The notes: generated by a model not told the origin, from the sequence alone. A stretch of DNA of 8,172 nucleotides from Cellvibrionales bacterium UBA4435 (GCA_002390525.1 DGPR01000015.1:1-8172); one strand, 5' to 3'; shown: positions 1 to 6,480, numbered from the stretch's first letter. Numbers and translations: made by a program.

Positions 1-320
1 ATTGTCTTTGAATTAAAAGGCGGATTATATCTCACATATACACCGTATCTATCTACTAAAAATTCAGTAATTTCTTGGTTTGTTCTTCCTTCTTCAAGCA
101 TAGAATAAATTTGATTTCTTAGATCAATAGCTATTAGGGAGTTTGAATCTGCTAAATTCTGATTTTGGCATTTTGGGCAACGCAGCTCATCCACTAATTG
201 ATAATATCGAGTACGGTATTCATTTGCACTGAAATATCTAATTTCTTGAGCAAAAATTTCCGCGCTTAAATCGACGAATAAAAATAAAAGGATACTTGCA
301 TAGTATAAACTTTTTAACAC
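1..320 (-). CDS. ccmH: CcmH, cytochrome c maturation thiol-disulfide protein (N-terminal part, cut by window edge)
   Basis: CcmH is a membrane-anchored periplasmic protein that works with CcmG to reduce the CXXCH cysteines of apocytochrome c and present it to the CcmF heme lyase. I read 106 complete codons with no stop before the window edge. Residues 1-24 look like a signal peptide (basic start, hydrophobic core, likely cut after the Ala at 24). The family motif RCPKCQNQNL starts at residue 47, with the redox cysteines at 48 and 51, followed by ADSNS and later DRYGVYVRYNPP (90-101), all as in E. coli CcmH. The start is GTG at 320-318: the codon directly before it is an in-frame TAG, and no ATG occurs in frame before the motif. 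A TGAGG ribosome binding site lies about 10 nt upstream. The C-terminal membrane anchor, and whether it is fused to CcmI, cannot be seen. Confidence 0.95.
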   Translation of the reverse strand, partial: MLKSLYYASILLFLFVDLSAEIFAQEIRYFSANEYRTRYYQLVDELRCPKCQNQNLADSNSLIAIDLRNQIYSMLEEGRTNQEITEFLVDRYGVYVRYNPPFNSKT

Positions 321-372
321 CTATTTATTGCCTCAAATTCTTATCTGTTAACTACCAAAAACTTTTTTAGTT

Positions 373-741
373 CTAGCTTTCAAACATAGATTCTGCTGCT
401 CTAAAAGCTTCTTGAAGTGCAGGTGCACCAATATAAGGCGCTGTATGAAGCAATATTTCTTGAATTTCTTCTTTGGTGCAACCATTATTGATTGCCCCAC
501 GGATATGCCCCTTAAGCTCTATAGGTGCTTTTAAAGCAGCTAGTACTGCTATAGTAATGATGCTCCTTGTTTTAAGAGGCAGTGTTTGTCTGCTCCATAT
601 TGCACCCCAGCAGTGTTCGTTAATGTAATCTTGTACTGGCATATTGAAATCTTTTTCTTTACTCATTGCCTTATCAACGAACTTGTCCCCCATGACCTTT
701 CGACGTATACCTACACCCTTTTCATAATCTTCACGAGCCAT
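373..741 (-). CDS. Carboxymuconolactone decarboxylase family protein (PcaC-like), inserted between ccmG and ccmH
   Basis: This 122-aa soluble protein belongs to the carboxymuconolactone decarboxylase/AhpD-like fold family and resembles 4-carboxymuconolactone decarboxylase (PcaC) along its whole length. Visible family features are RRKVMGD (13-19), a Trp-rich stretch EHCWGAIWSR (42-51), LPLKTRSIITIA (54-65), IELKGHIRGAINNG (74-87, with Glu75 and His79) and a C-terminal segment LLHTAPYIGAPA (97-108). PcaC removes CO2 from gamma-carboxymuconolactone in protocatechuate breakdown, but no other pca gene is in view. It lacks the CXXC of the AhpD peroxidase branch; its two cysteines (44, 88) are far apart. 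Length is typical of PcaC. It is on the ccm strand, 73 nt after ccmG and 52 nt before ccmH, so probably in the same transcript. Family assignment is firm; substrate and any role in cytochrome maturation are unknown. Confidence 0.9.
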   Translation of the reverse strand: MAREDYEKGVGIRRKVMGDKFVDKAMSKEKDFNMPVQDYINEHCWGAIWSRQTLPLKTRSIITIAVLAALKAPIELKGHIRGAINNGCTKEEIQEILLHTAPYIGAPALQEAFRAAESMFES

Positions 742-747
742 TTTTTT

Positions 748-752
748 CTCCC
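748..752 (-). promoter_or_regulatory. Shine-Dalgarno site of the PcaC-like gene
   Basis: On the minus strand GGGAG is followed by six A residues and then the ATG at 741-739. It is one of the strongest ribosome binding sites in the gene cluster and fixes the start of the inserted gene. Confidence 0.7.
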
Positions 753-814
753 ATCACTCAGCTAAAAATAATATATTTGTAGTTGATAATTTCCTGGTAA
801 TTTAATACTAAATT

Positions 815-1351
815 CTACTTCAAACTTTTCCATATAGGCATTAGGGATTCACTCCAAACAAGATCATCTATGATACCAACATGTTTATGCCTAATTATAC
901 CTCTACTATCAATCATATAAGTCTCCGGTGCTCCAAAAACACCGAGATCCATTGCAAATATACCTTTCTGATCTACCAAACTAAGAATGTATGGGTCTTT
1001 TTTTTCGTCAAGCCAGTTCTTAGCTTTAAAAGTATTGTCTTTATAATTTAAGCCTATTATTCGTATGCCTTGTAATGAGAGCTGGTGCAAAAAGGGATGT
1101 TCGATCCTGCATGAAAAGCACCATGTTGCCCATACATTTAGCAATGACGGTTCTCCCATAAATATTTTTTCGTCTATAAATTCACTCTCATTACCTAAAA
1201 CACTCAAAGAAAATGCTGGTACAGGTCGGTCAAGTAATGTTGATGGCATATAGTTTGGATCACGATCCAGGGCAACGATAAGAAAAAAAGTGATTCCAGT
1301 AAAAATGGTGAGAGGTAAAAAAAATTTCAACTTATTCACTAATTGCACCAT
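815..1351 (-). CDS. ccmG: CcmG/DsbE, periplasmic thiol:disulfide oxidoreductase of cytochrome c maturation
   Basis: CcmG is a membrane-anchored thioredoxin-like reductant that keeps CcmH or apocytochrome c thiols reduced. The 178-aa product has one N-terminal membrane anchor (about 10-28), then a periplasmic thioredoxin domain with the active site WATWCFSCRIEHP (Cys78, Cys81). The typical CcmG segment FGAPETYMID (139-148) holds the presumed cis-proline Pro142, and the tail HVGIIDDLVW resembles the E. coli C-terminus. Length matches the family (about 180 aa). The ATG at 1351 is supported because an in-frame TAA lies 9 nt upstream, but no clear Shine-Dalgarno is visible; GTG codons 2 and 5 are possible alternatives. 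It follows ccmF after 94 nt. Confidence 0.96.
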   Translation of the reverse strand: MVQLVNKLKFFLPLTIFTGITFFLIVALDRDPNYMPSTLLDRPVPAFSLSVLGNESEFIDEKIFMGEPSLLNVWATWCFSCRIEHPFLHQLSLQGIRIIGLNYKDNTFKAKNWLDEKKDPYILSLVDQKGIFAMDLGVFGAPETYMIDSRGIIRHKHVGIIDDLVWSESLMPIWKSLK

Positions 1352-1445
1352 ATTAAATTAATTTTTGAGATATTTGATAAATAAAAATTTCAAAAGAGGT
1401 GGAGCTTTCAATGGTATGAAATATATACAATCTTATTCATGAATC

Positions 1446-3377
1446 CTATTGAATTTTTTTAAAGCGCCCATCAAGTGATGCTAACACTGCCCCCATCGCA
1501 ATAAATAAAGCTCCTATCCATATCCACATTACAAAAGGTTTTATATAGATCCGAATAGCCCATGCATCTCCTTGGAGGGGCTCGCCTAATGCTATATAAA
1601 GATCACGAAATATACTGCTATCTATTGACGCCTCTGTCATAGTTTGCCCACTAGAAAAATATCTTCTTTTTTGGGGTTTAAGCAGGGCAATCGTAGAATT
1701 TTTTTTTGTTACTAACACTGTAGCCTGATCTGCAATATAGTTGGGTCCTTCATAGGGTTCTATTGTAACAAATTCAAATTGATAATTAGCTAAGCTGATG
1801 GTTTCTCCAGGCAACATACGGACATCACGCTGGATACTATAAGCGGTTGTCAAGCCAACACCAATAATACATATTGCAACACCGATGTGTGCGGTTACCA
1901 TCCCCCAATAGCTAATTTTTATTCGCTTTAGACCATCTAAGATAGAAACTTTGGTGGAAGATTTATGTCCTATATCCCTCAACGTGATTAATATAATCCA
2001 CGAAGATATAAATATAGATACTACTGCAATTGGCTCATATGACTCATACATTAATGGGAAGGATCCTCCTATAATTACAGATAAAATTAAAGGTCCATTA
2101 AAATATTTAAGTATGTTTAATCTTGGTGTTTTTTTCCATCTAAGAATCGAGGCAACTGGCATTAATAATCCAAGAAGCAAAGTTAGAGGCACAAAAAATA
2201 GGTTGAAGTACGGTGGCCCTACTGAAATTTTACCCCATCCCAAAACGTCTGCTATTAATGGGTATAAAGTTCCTAAAAGAATAACAGCGGTTATGATAAT
2301 AAGAATTAGATTATTAGCTAATATAAATAACTCTTTAGATAGACTGGAAAATTTAGATGAAGATTTTTTAGTAGGACCCCTAAAAGCGAATAATAAAAGG
2401 GAGCCCCCAATCACAACTATTAGAAAAATAAGAATAAAAATACCTCTAGTAGGATCAGTTGCGAAAGCATGTACAGATGTAAGAACCCCAGATCGGACTA
2501 AAAAGGTACCTAGTAAACTTAGAGAAAAGGCCATAATTGCAAGCAGCAATGTCCAGCTTGCAAATGCTCCACGTTTTTCGGTAACAGAGAGACTATGAAT
2601 TAAAGCTGTACAAACTAACCATGGCATGAGGGAAGCATTCTCTACTGGGTCCCAAAACCACCAACCTCCCCAGCCGAGCTCGTAATATGCCCACCAACTT
2701 CCCAATGAAATACCTAATGTTAAAAACATCCACGCAATTAAGGTCCAAGGTTTAACCCAACGGGCCCATGCAGAATCTATACTACCGTTTAGTAATGCCG
2801 CAACAGAAAATGCGAAGGCGACAGAAAGCCCAACATAGCCCATATAAAGTATGGGGGGGTGAAATATCAAGCCGACGTCCTGTAATAGTGGATTTAAATC
2901 AGCTCCCTCAGTAAGAAAATAAGGGAGACTTCTATCAAAAGGATTTGAAGTGAAAAGCATGAACAGGTAGAAGCCCACACTGATAAACCCTAGTACAGCA
3001 AGCACTCTAGCTACCAGTTGTATTGGAAGCTTAGAGCTAAACATCGATACAGCGAGGCTCCAAAAAGCGAGTATTAATACCCATAATAATAATGAGCCCT
3101 CATGTGCGCCCCAGACTGCACTGATTTTGTAACGATCAGGCAAAAGCGTATTAGAGTTTTCAGCTACATATCTAACTGAAAAATCATCGTTAATAAAAAG
3201 AAACACTAGACAAATAAAACTTAATAATATGAATAATGATTGAGCCAACACAAGTGGTCTAGCACATGACATCCAAAGTTGGTTTTTTATAGATGCCCCA
3301 ATTTGAGGAATAACTGTCTGCATCAGAGCTATAAACAACGCAATAATTAGGGAAAAATGACCAAATTCAGCTACCAT
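1446..3377 (-). CDS. ccmF: CcmF, heme lyase subunit of cytochrome c maturation
   Basis: CcmF is the large inner-membrane protein that receives heme from holo-CcmE and attaches it to apocytochrome c. The 643-aa length matches full-length E. coli-type CcmF. The tryptophan-rich WWD heme-handling motif WGGWWFWDPVEN lies at 236-247. Four histidines known from E. coli CcmF are present: His173 (in IFHPP), His261 and His303 at identical numbering, and His497 (in TAHIG) for E. coli His491. Many hydrophobic spans cover the protein. A periplasmic segment between about 512 and 608 carries the conserved MLPGETISLANYQF region, and a last membrane helix at about 614-634 precedes a basic tail. The ATG at 3377 matches the usual N-terminus (MVAEFGHFSL), with only a weak GGA upstream. 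It lies 78 nt after ccmE. No frameshift or missing residue seen. Confidence 0.97.
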   Translation of the reverse strand: MVAEFGHFSLIIALFIALMQTVIPQIGASIKNQLWMSCARPLVLAQSLFILLSFICLVFLFINDDFSVRYVAENSNTLLPDRYKISAVWGAHEGSLLLWVLILAFWSLAVSMFSSKLPIQLVARVLAVLGFISVGFYLFMLFTSNPFDRSLPYFLTEGADLNPLLQDVGLIFHPPILYMGYVGLSVAFAFSVAALLNGSIDSAWARWVKPWTLIAWMFLTLGISLGSWWAYYELGWGGWWFWDPVENASLMPWLVCTALIHSLSVTEKRGAFASWTLLLAIMAFSLSLLGTFLVRSGVLTSVHAFATDPTRGIFILIFLIVVIGGSLLLFAFRGPTKKSSSKFSSLSKELFILANNLILIIITAVILLGTLYPLIADVLGWGKISVGPPYFNLFFVPLTLLLGLLMPVASILRWKKTPRLNILKYFNGPLILSVIIGGSFPLMYESYEPIAVVSIFISSWIILITLRDIGHKSSTKVSILDGLKRIKISYWGMVTAHIGVAICIIGVGLTTAYSIQRDVRMLPGETISLANYQFEFVTIEPYEGPNYIADQATVLVTKKNSTIALLKPQKRRYFSSGQTMTEASIDSSIFRDLYIALGEPLQGDAWAIRIYIKPFVMWIWIGALFIAMGAVLASLDGRFKKIQ

Positions 3378-3411
3378 ATTTTAATTCCGTAGACCCACTG
3401 TTAACTTGGGG

Positions 3412-3459
3412 TAAAACTTTAGTTTTATACTAAACCGTGGATTCAGAGCTTAGTTTTAT
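3412..3459 (-). repeat. Short direct and inverted repeats in the ccmE-ccmF gap
   Basis: The 10-mer TTAGTTTTAT (plus strand) occurs at 3419-3428 and again at 3450-3459, a 31-nt spacing; the second copy overlaps the ccmE stop codon (3458-3456). The first copy is also the right arm of a 7-bp inverted repeat, TAAAACT (3412-3418) and AGTTTTA (3421-3427), with two bases between. No run of U follows on the ccm transcript, so it does not look like an intrinsic terminator. It could be a binding site or chance in AT-rich sequence. Confidence 0.4.
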
Positions 3460-3884
3460 TTTGCCGCCTCATCCAATGCATAAGTAACCTCTGGAGGCAT
3501 ATAGTTTTCGTCATGCTTAGCCAAAATACTTGATGCAATAAAAACTAAATCACCGTTGATTTCGCCTGTGGCAACTGCTCCCTCGCCTTCAGAAAACATG
3601 TCAGGAAGTATTCCGTCATAGTAAACATCAACCTCTGATTTGCCATCTGTCACCCTAAAAGTACTTTGTAAAGACTGTTTTGACCTGGTTAAGCTATCTT
3701 TGACAACCATTCCGCCAATGCGAATAGTTACATTTACTGGTGCATCGCCTGAGATGACACTTGACGGTGTATAAAAAAGATTAATATTCTCTCTTAAAGC
3801 ATAACTCATTAAACCAACAGCAACAGATGTGGTTGTAACTATAAAAATTACCATAGTCAATCGATAGCGCCTTAAGGTATGCAT
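3456..3884 (-). CDS. ccmE: CcmE, periplasmic heme chaperone
   Basis: CcmE binds heme covalently through a histidine and ferries it from CcmC/CcmD to CcmF. The 142-aa protein starts with a basic segment (RRYR) and one uncleaved membrane anchor (about 10-28), then a beta-rich OB-fold domain facing the periplasm. Family segments include FYTPSSVISG (37-46), RIGGMVVKDS (55-64), a VDVYYDGILPDMF stretch (85-97) and the heme-binding motif LAKHDENYMPPEV (121-133), in which His124 is the covalent heme ligand and Tyr128 the conserved axial ligand. Length is usual, and the histidine-type rather than cysteine-type CcmE is present. The ATG at 3884 has AAGAGGAG just upstream (positions 3895-3888, only 3 nt from the ATG, so pairing through GAGG is likelier). 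It follows ccmD after 98 nt. Confidence 0.96.
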   Translation of the reverse strand: MHTLRRYRLTMVIFIVTTTSVAVGLMSYALRENINLFYTPSSVISGDAPVNVTIRIGGMVVKDSLTRSKQSLQSTFRVTDGKSEVDVYYDGILPDMFSEGEGAVATGEINGDLVFIASSILAKHDENYMPPEVTYALDEAAK

Positions 3885-3973
3885 GGGCTCCTCTTGAAAA
3901 AAAGTTGATTATCTTCATACCATTTTTGATAGAAAGTCATTAAAGAAATTCGAATTATTTTTTTCACAATAAG

Positions 3974-4008
3974 AATGATTTTTTAATGATTTTTTTTAAT
4001 AATTTTTT
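3974..4008 (-). repeat. Imperfect A/T-rich tandem repeat spanning the 3' end of ccmD
   Basis: Three adjacent units read on the plus strand: AATGATTTTTT (3974-3984), AATGATTTTTTTT (3985-3997) and AATAATTTTTT (3998-4008). On the coding strand the second and third units encode the lysine- and isoleucine-rich CcmD tail. The TAA stop at 3985-3983 falls on the junction between the first and second units. A run of nine T lies nearby at 4017-4025. Such sequence is prone to slippage. Confidence 0.7.
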
Positions 4009-4150
4009 GGATTATATTTTTTTTTCGGAATAAGGGCATTACAAAAATAAAAGCCATTATAATAAGTGACACAGAGTAAGCGGTCCAAACATACTGCCCA
4101 TGCCCAGCCATATAAATAAAATCACTAAAGTTCTCAAATTGAAACATCAT
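3983..4150 (-). CDS. ccmD: CcmD, small heme exporter protein
   Basis: CcmD is a tiny inner-membrane protein that associates with CcmC and holo-CcmE and is needed for release of heme-loaded CcmE. I translated a 55-aa product by hand from ATG at 4150: it begins MMFQFENFSDFIYMAGHGQY, and the DFIYMAGHGQYVWTAY segment (10-25) is the family signature just before the single membrane helix (about 23-41, ending MPLFRKK). The cytoplasmic tail is lysine/isoleucine-rich and lies in a tandem repeat. It is somewhat shorter than the E. coli protein (69 aa). Two adjacent ATGs (4150 and 4147) are possible starts; a weak AGG lies 5 nt before the first. It sits between ccmC (43-nt gap) and ccmE, the expected place. 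Confidence 0.93.
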   Translation of the reverse strand: MMFQFENFSDFIYMAGHGQYVWTAYSVSLIIMAFIFVMPLFRKKNIIQKIIKKNH

Positions 4151-4193
4151 AATTACCTATTAATAAAATCTTGTTGCGAAACATATATCAGCA

Positions 4194-4970
4194 TTATATT
4201 GGTCGTTTATCTTTTAAATTTAAAGCAAGCTCTTTAACCCAGCTAGTATTACGTTCTCTAAAAATTATTTCAGCTCGCATACTAACAATCAGGGCGGTCA
4301 CATAAAAAAGATAGAAGCCTATAATCATTATTAATAGTGGCTGAAACATATCAGGATGCATTGAAGGAGCCTCAGTAAATTTTATAGTCGCAGGCTGATG
4401 GAGGGTATACCACCAATCTACCGATTTATAAATAATAGGTATATTTATAGTACCAACCAAAGCTAACAAAGCAGCTGCTTTGTTAGATAAGCCCTGTGCT
4501 GAATAAGCTTTTTGTAGAACTATTACACCAAGATATAAAAAAAATAATATCAACATTGACGTAATACGCGCGTCCCATATCCAGTAAGTACCCCAAGTAG
4601 GTTTTCCCCAAACTGCACCTGTTAAAAGAGCTATGAAAGTAAGCGAAGCTCCGATTGGAGCTGCCGACTTCATAACTACATCTGCGAGCTTTATTTTCCA
4701 TATAATTGCAATTGCACCAGATATTGCCATTATATAGTAACCAACTAAAGCTAGGAAAGATGCTGGAACATGTATATATATTATGCGAAAACTATTTCCC
4801 TGCTTAGCATCCTGAGGAGCAAAACCTAGACCCCAGATTACCCCAATAATTATAGACACAAATGTCAAAAGAGAAAGCCAGGGTAACCATCTACCACTAA
4901 TTTGATAAAACCAACGTGGTGATGCCATCTTGTGGACCCACTGCTGTGAGCTTTTAATTAATTTCTTCAT
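4194..4970 (-). CDS. ccmC: CcmC, heme-handling membrane protein of cytochrome c maturation
   Basis: CcmC positions heme at the periplasmic face of the inner membrane and promotes its covalent attachment to CcmE. From the preferred ATG (4970) the product has 258 aa and about six membrane helices. The WWD motif WGKPTWGTYWIWDAR is at 121-135. The two conserved periplasmic histidines are His67 (in YIHVPAS) and His191 (in TLHQPA), 124 residues apart as in E. coli (His60, His184). The reading frame stays open to an upstream ATG at 5015 that would overlap ccmB by 31 nt. I prefer 4970 because WVHKMASPRWFYQISG then lies about 10 residues from the start, as in relatives, and the gene begins 14 nt after ccmB. 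Neither start has a strong Shine-Dalgarno. Confidence 0.95.
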   Translation of the reverse strand: MKKLIKSSQQWVHKMASPRWFYQISGRWLPWLSLLTFVSIIIGVIWGLGFAPQDAKQGNSFRIIYIHVPASFLALVGYYIMAISGAIAIIWKIKLADVVMKSAAPIGASLTFIALLTGAVWGKPTWGTYWIWDARITSMLILFFLYLGVIVLQKAYSAQGLSNKAAALLALVGTINIPIIYKSVDWWYTLHQPATIKFTEAPSMHPDMFQPLLIMIIGFYLFYVTALIVSMRAEIIFRERNTSWVKELALNLKDKRPI

Positions 4971-4984
4971 TTTATATCTGGACC

Positions 4985-5659
4985 CTATCCATAGATGCTT
5001 AAGCGTAATGCGCATGAAGTCACATAAGGCGAAATGAGTAACGATAAAGCTAAAAGTGCTCCCATTATTGCTAGTGGACTCGCAATAGATAATCCATCTA
5101 CTGCTAGTACGACCATGTTTGACCCAAATATAAGTACTGGCATATAAAAAGGTATCACGATTAAAGACAATAAGATTCCCTCTTTATTAAGTGGTAAGGT
5201 CAGCGCGGCACCTACAGATCCGATTAAACTTAAAATTGCAGTGCCTATTAAAAGACTCAACATTAAAGGTAGATATCCAGTCTCTGGCAATGACAGCATT
5301 AAACCTAAAACAGGGGCCAATAATGATAACGGTAGTCCAGTAACAACCCAATGCACAATGGTTTTAGCTAGAACCATAAAATACAAGGGCTGAGGTAAAA
5401 TGATAATCTGTTCTAAGGTTCCATCTGCGAAATCATCTTTAAACAACCCATCCAAAGAAAGCAAAGAAGCTAAAAGTGCTGTAATCCAGAGCATGCCCGG
5501 AGCTATCTCACTTAATTCTTTTGAATCTGGAGTCAACCCTAGGGGTATTAAGGCTATAACTATAAAAAAGAAAATCAACGGATTAGCTAAATCACCACGG
5601 TAACGAACTGCCAATAGAAGATCACGACGTAAAATAGCTAAGAAACCTATATTATTCAC
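4985..5659 (-). CDS. ccmB: CcmB, membrane subunit of the CcmAB heme-chaperone release ABC transporter
   Basis: CcmB is the membrane partner of the ATPase CcmA; together with CcmC and CcmD they release holo-CcmE. The 224-aa product has about six hydrophobic spans and the family segments YRGDLANPLIFFFIVI (20-35), SEIAPGMLWITALLASLLSL (50-69), LFKDDFADGTLEQ (72-84) and AKTIVHWVVTGLPL (98-111), closely matching E. coli CcmB. The start is GTG at 5659-5657, preceded at 6 nt by GGAG (5669-5666), and it overlaps the end of ccmA by 8 nt in GTGAATAA, consistent with translational coupling. An in-frame GTG at 5671 would add four residues but is itself part of the GTGGAG ribosome binding site, so it is less likely. 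Confidence 0.95.
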   Translation of the reverse strand: MNNIGFLAILRRDLLLAVRYRGDLANPLIFFFIVIALIPLGLTPDSKELSEIAPGMLWITALLASLLSLDGLFKDDFADGTLEQIIILPQPLYFMVLAKTIVHWVVTGLPLSLLAPVLGLMLSLPETGYLPLMLSLLIGTAILSLIGSVGAALTLPLNKEGILLSLIVIPFYMPVLIFGSNMVVLAVDGLSIASPLAIMGALLALSLLISPYVTSCALRLSIYG

Positions 5660-6299
5660 TGGTAGCTCCACTTAAATCTGATATTGAAAAATATTTCATA
5701 TTTTCAATTTTTAAATCTTGATGAGTCGCCAAGACTACAATACCGCCTCGTTTTAGATGACTGACAATTAATGATTTAAGTTTAATTGAAAACTCTTTAT
5801 CAATTGATGTAAATGGCTCATCTAGTATCCATAATTTTGCTTCTGATACATAAAGTCTTGCTAATGCAGCTCTCTTCAACTGTCCAACAGACAAATAATT
5901 ACATGGTTCATCTTTATGGTTATATAAGCCAACTTCTTCAAATGCATTTACATTTTTACTTAAATTAGTTTTATTAAGTCTACGCCACCAAACTAAATTT
6001 TCTTCAGCGGAGAGTAGCCTCTTTAAACCTGGCTGATGGCCAAGAAATAATACATCTTCAAGATAGGACTCGCGAATATCATTAACATTTTTTCCTTGCC
6101 AAATTATTTCCCCTGAGTATGGCCTCAATGCAGTCGAGATCAAACGAAGTAATGTAGTTTTTCCAGATCCATTTTGACCAAGTATTTGAAGAATATCGCC
6201 TGACTCTAAGGTTAAACTTATATTTGAAAATAAAAATTTTTCATTACGCTGAAATGAGAGATCCTTCAGAGAAAGAGTCTTAACAGAGGCTTGGTTCAT
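5652..6299 (-). CDS. ccmA: CcmA, ATP-binding subunit of the cytochrome c maturation ABC transporter
   Basis: CcmA is a cytoplasmic ABC ATPase that pairs with CcmB and uses ATP hydrolysis to release heme-loaded CcmE. From the ATG at 6299 it has 215 aa, within the usual range. In order: Walker A GQNGSGKTT (41-49, Lys47), Q-loop Gln89 in LGHQPGLK, ABC signature LSVGQLKRAALARL (136-149; the LS.GQ.RR.ALARL form is typical of CcmA), Walker B LWILDEP (156-162, catalytic Glu161) and H-loop His193 in ATHQDL. The frame stays open upstream to a TTG at 6323 that would add 8 residues; neither start has a clear ribosome binding site, and I prefer the ATG. It is the first gene of the ccm cluster. Confidence 0.95.
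   Translation of the reverse strand: MNQASVKTLSLKDLSFQRNEKFLFSNISLTLESGDILQILGQNGSGKTTLLRLISTALRPYSGEIIWQGKNVNDIRESYLEDVLFLGHQPGLKRLLSAEENLVWWRRLNKTNLSKNVNAFEEVGLYNHKDEPCNYLSVGQLKRAALARLYVSEAKLWILDEPFTSIDKEFSIKLKSLIVSHLKRGGIVVLATHQDLKIENMKYFSISDLSGATSE
5666..5669 (-). promoter_or_regulatory. Shine-Dalgarno site that decides the ccmB start
   Basis: GGAG on the minus strand lies inside the last codons of ccmA and 6 nt before the GTG at 5659. Its position selects that GTG over the in-frame GTG at 5671, which overlaps the site itself. Confidence 0.65.
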
Positions 6300-6326
6300 C
6301 AAGATATTTTTTGGATCAGGCAAAAA

Positions 6327-6332
6327 ATTATA
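6327..6332 (-). promoter_or_regulatory. Candidate -10 box of the ccm operon
   Basis: Consensus TATAAT on the minus strand, 27 nt before the ccmA ATG at 6299. The hexamers 16-18 nt further upstream (AATCAT and its neighbours) are poor -35 matches. In sequence this AT-rich, such a hexamer can occur by chance. Confidence 0.3.
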
Positions 6333-6425
6333 GTCCGAATATAGGTTAGATGATTATTATGCCAAAAAAGGGGGCAGTGAAGAAGACAAAGACTCAATCA
6401 TAATACAAAAAAATTTTATATATGG

Positions 6426-6480
6426 AGTTTTTAAGCTGATTAACATTATTCTTAATAAGAAATCTTAATAAATAAAAACT
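6426..6480. repeat. Nested near-concentric inverted repeats in the ccmA/DUF2062 spacer
   Basis: The outer arms AGTTTTTA (6426-6433) and TAAAAACT (6473-6480) are exact 8-bp reverse complements. Almost at their centre is a 13-bp palindrome, TTCTTA-A-TAAGAA (6449-6461). CTTAATAA also repeats directly at 6451-6458 and 6464-6471. The two dyad centres (6453 and 6455) differ by 2 bp. This could be an operator for a divergently acting regulator, or chance in AT-rich DNA. Confidence 0.4.

Noticed and set aside
1..372. Left edge considered as a non-coding region or a degraded gene because no ATG frame is apparent
   Set aside because: Reading the minus strand from GTG at 320 gives an intact CcmH N-terminus with the RCPKCQ motif.
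799..814. Hairpin AATTTA-ATAC-TAAATT just after the ccmG stop codon, considered as a terminator before the PcaC-like gene
   Set aside because: The stem is six A-T pairs with no following T run on the transcript; expected by chance in this composition.
1065..1253. 62-codon plus-strand frame opposite ccmG
   Set aside because: It covers the conserved CcmG active-site region in antisense and has no support of its own.
1408..1440. Tiny frame MNKIVYISYH plus stop just after ccmF, with AGGA upstream, possibly a leader or a broken older ccmG start
   Set aside because: Ten codons only; neither this frame nor the others in the gap continues into CcmG-like sequence, and CcmG is full length from 1351.
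1951..2598. Long open frame of 215 codons on the plus strand, antisense to ccmF
   Set aside because: It lies wholly inside the well-conserved ccmF gene, and its translation shows no recognisable domain or motif; it is a by-product of membrane-protein codon use.
4483..4701. 72-codon minus-strand frame inside ccmC in another frame
   Set aside because: Overlaps the WWD region of ccmC and has no independent start signal or homology that I recognise.
5400..5603. 67-codon plus-strand frame opposite ccmB
   Set aside because: Fully antisense to conserved ccmB codons, with no ribosome binding site or family resemblance.
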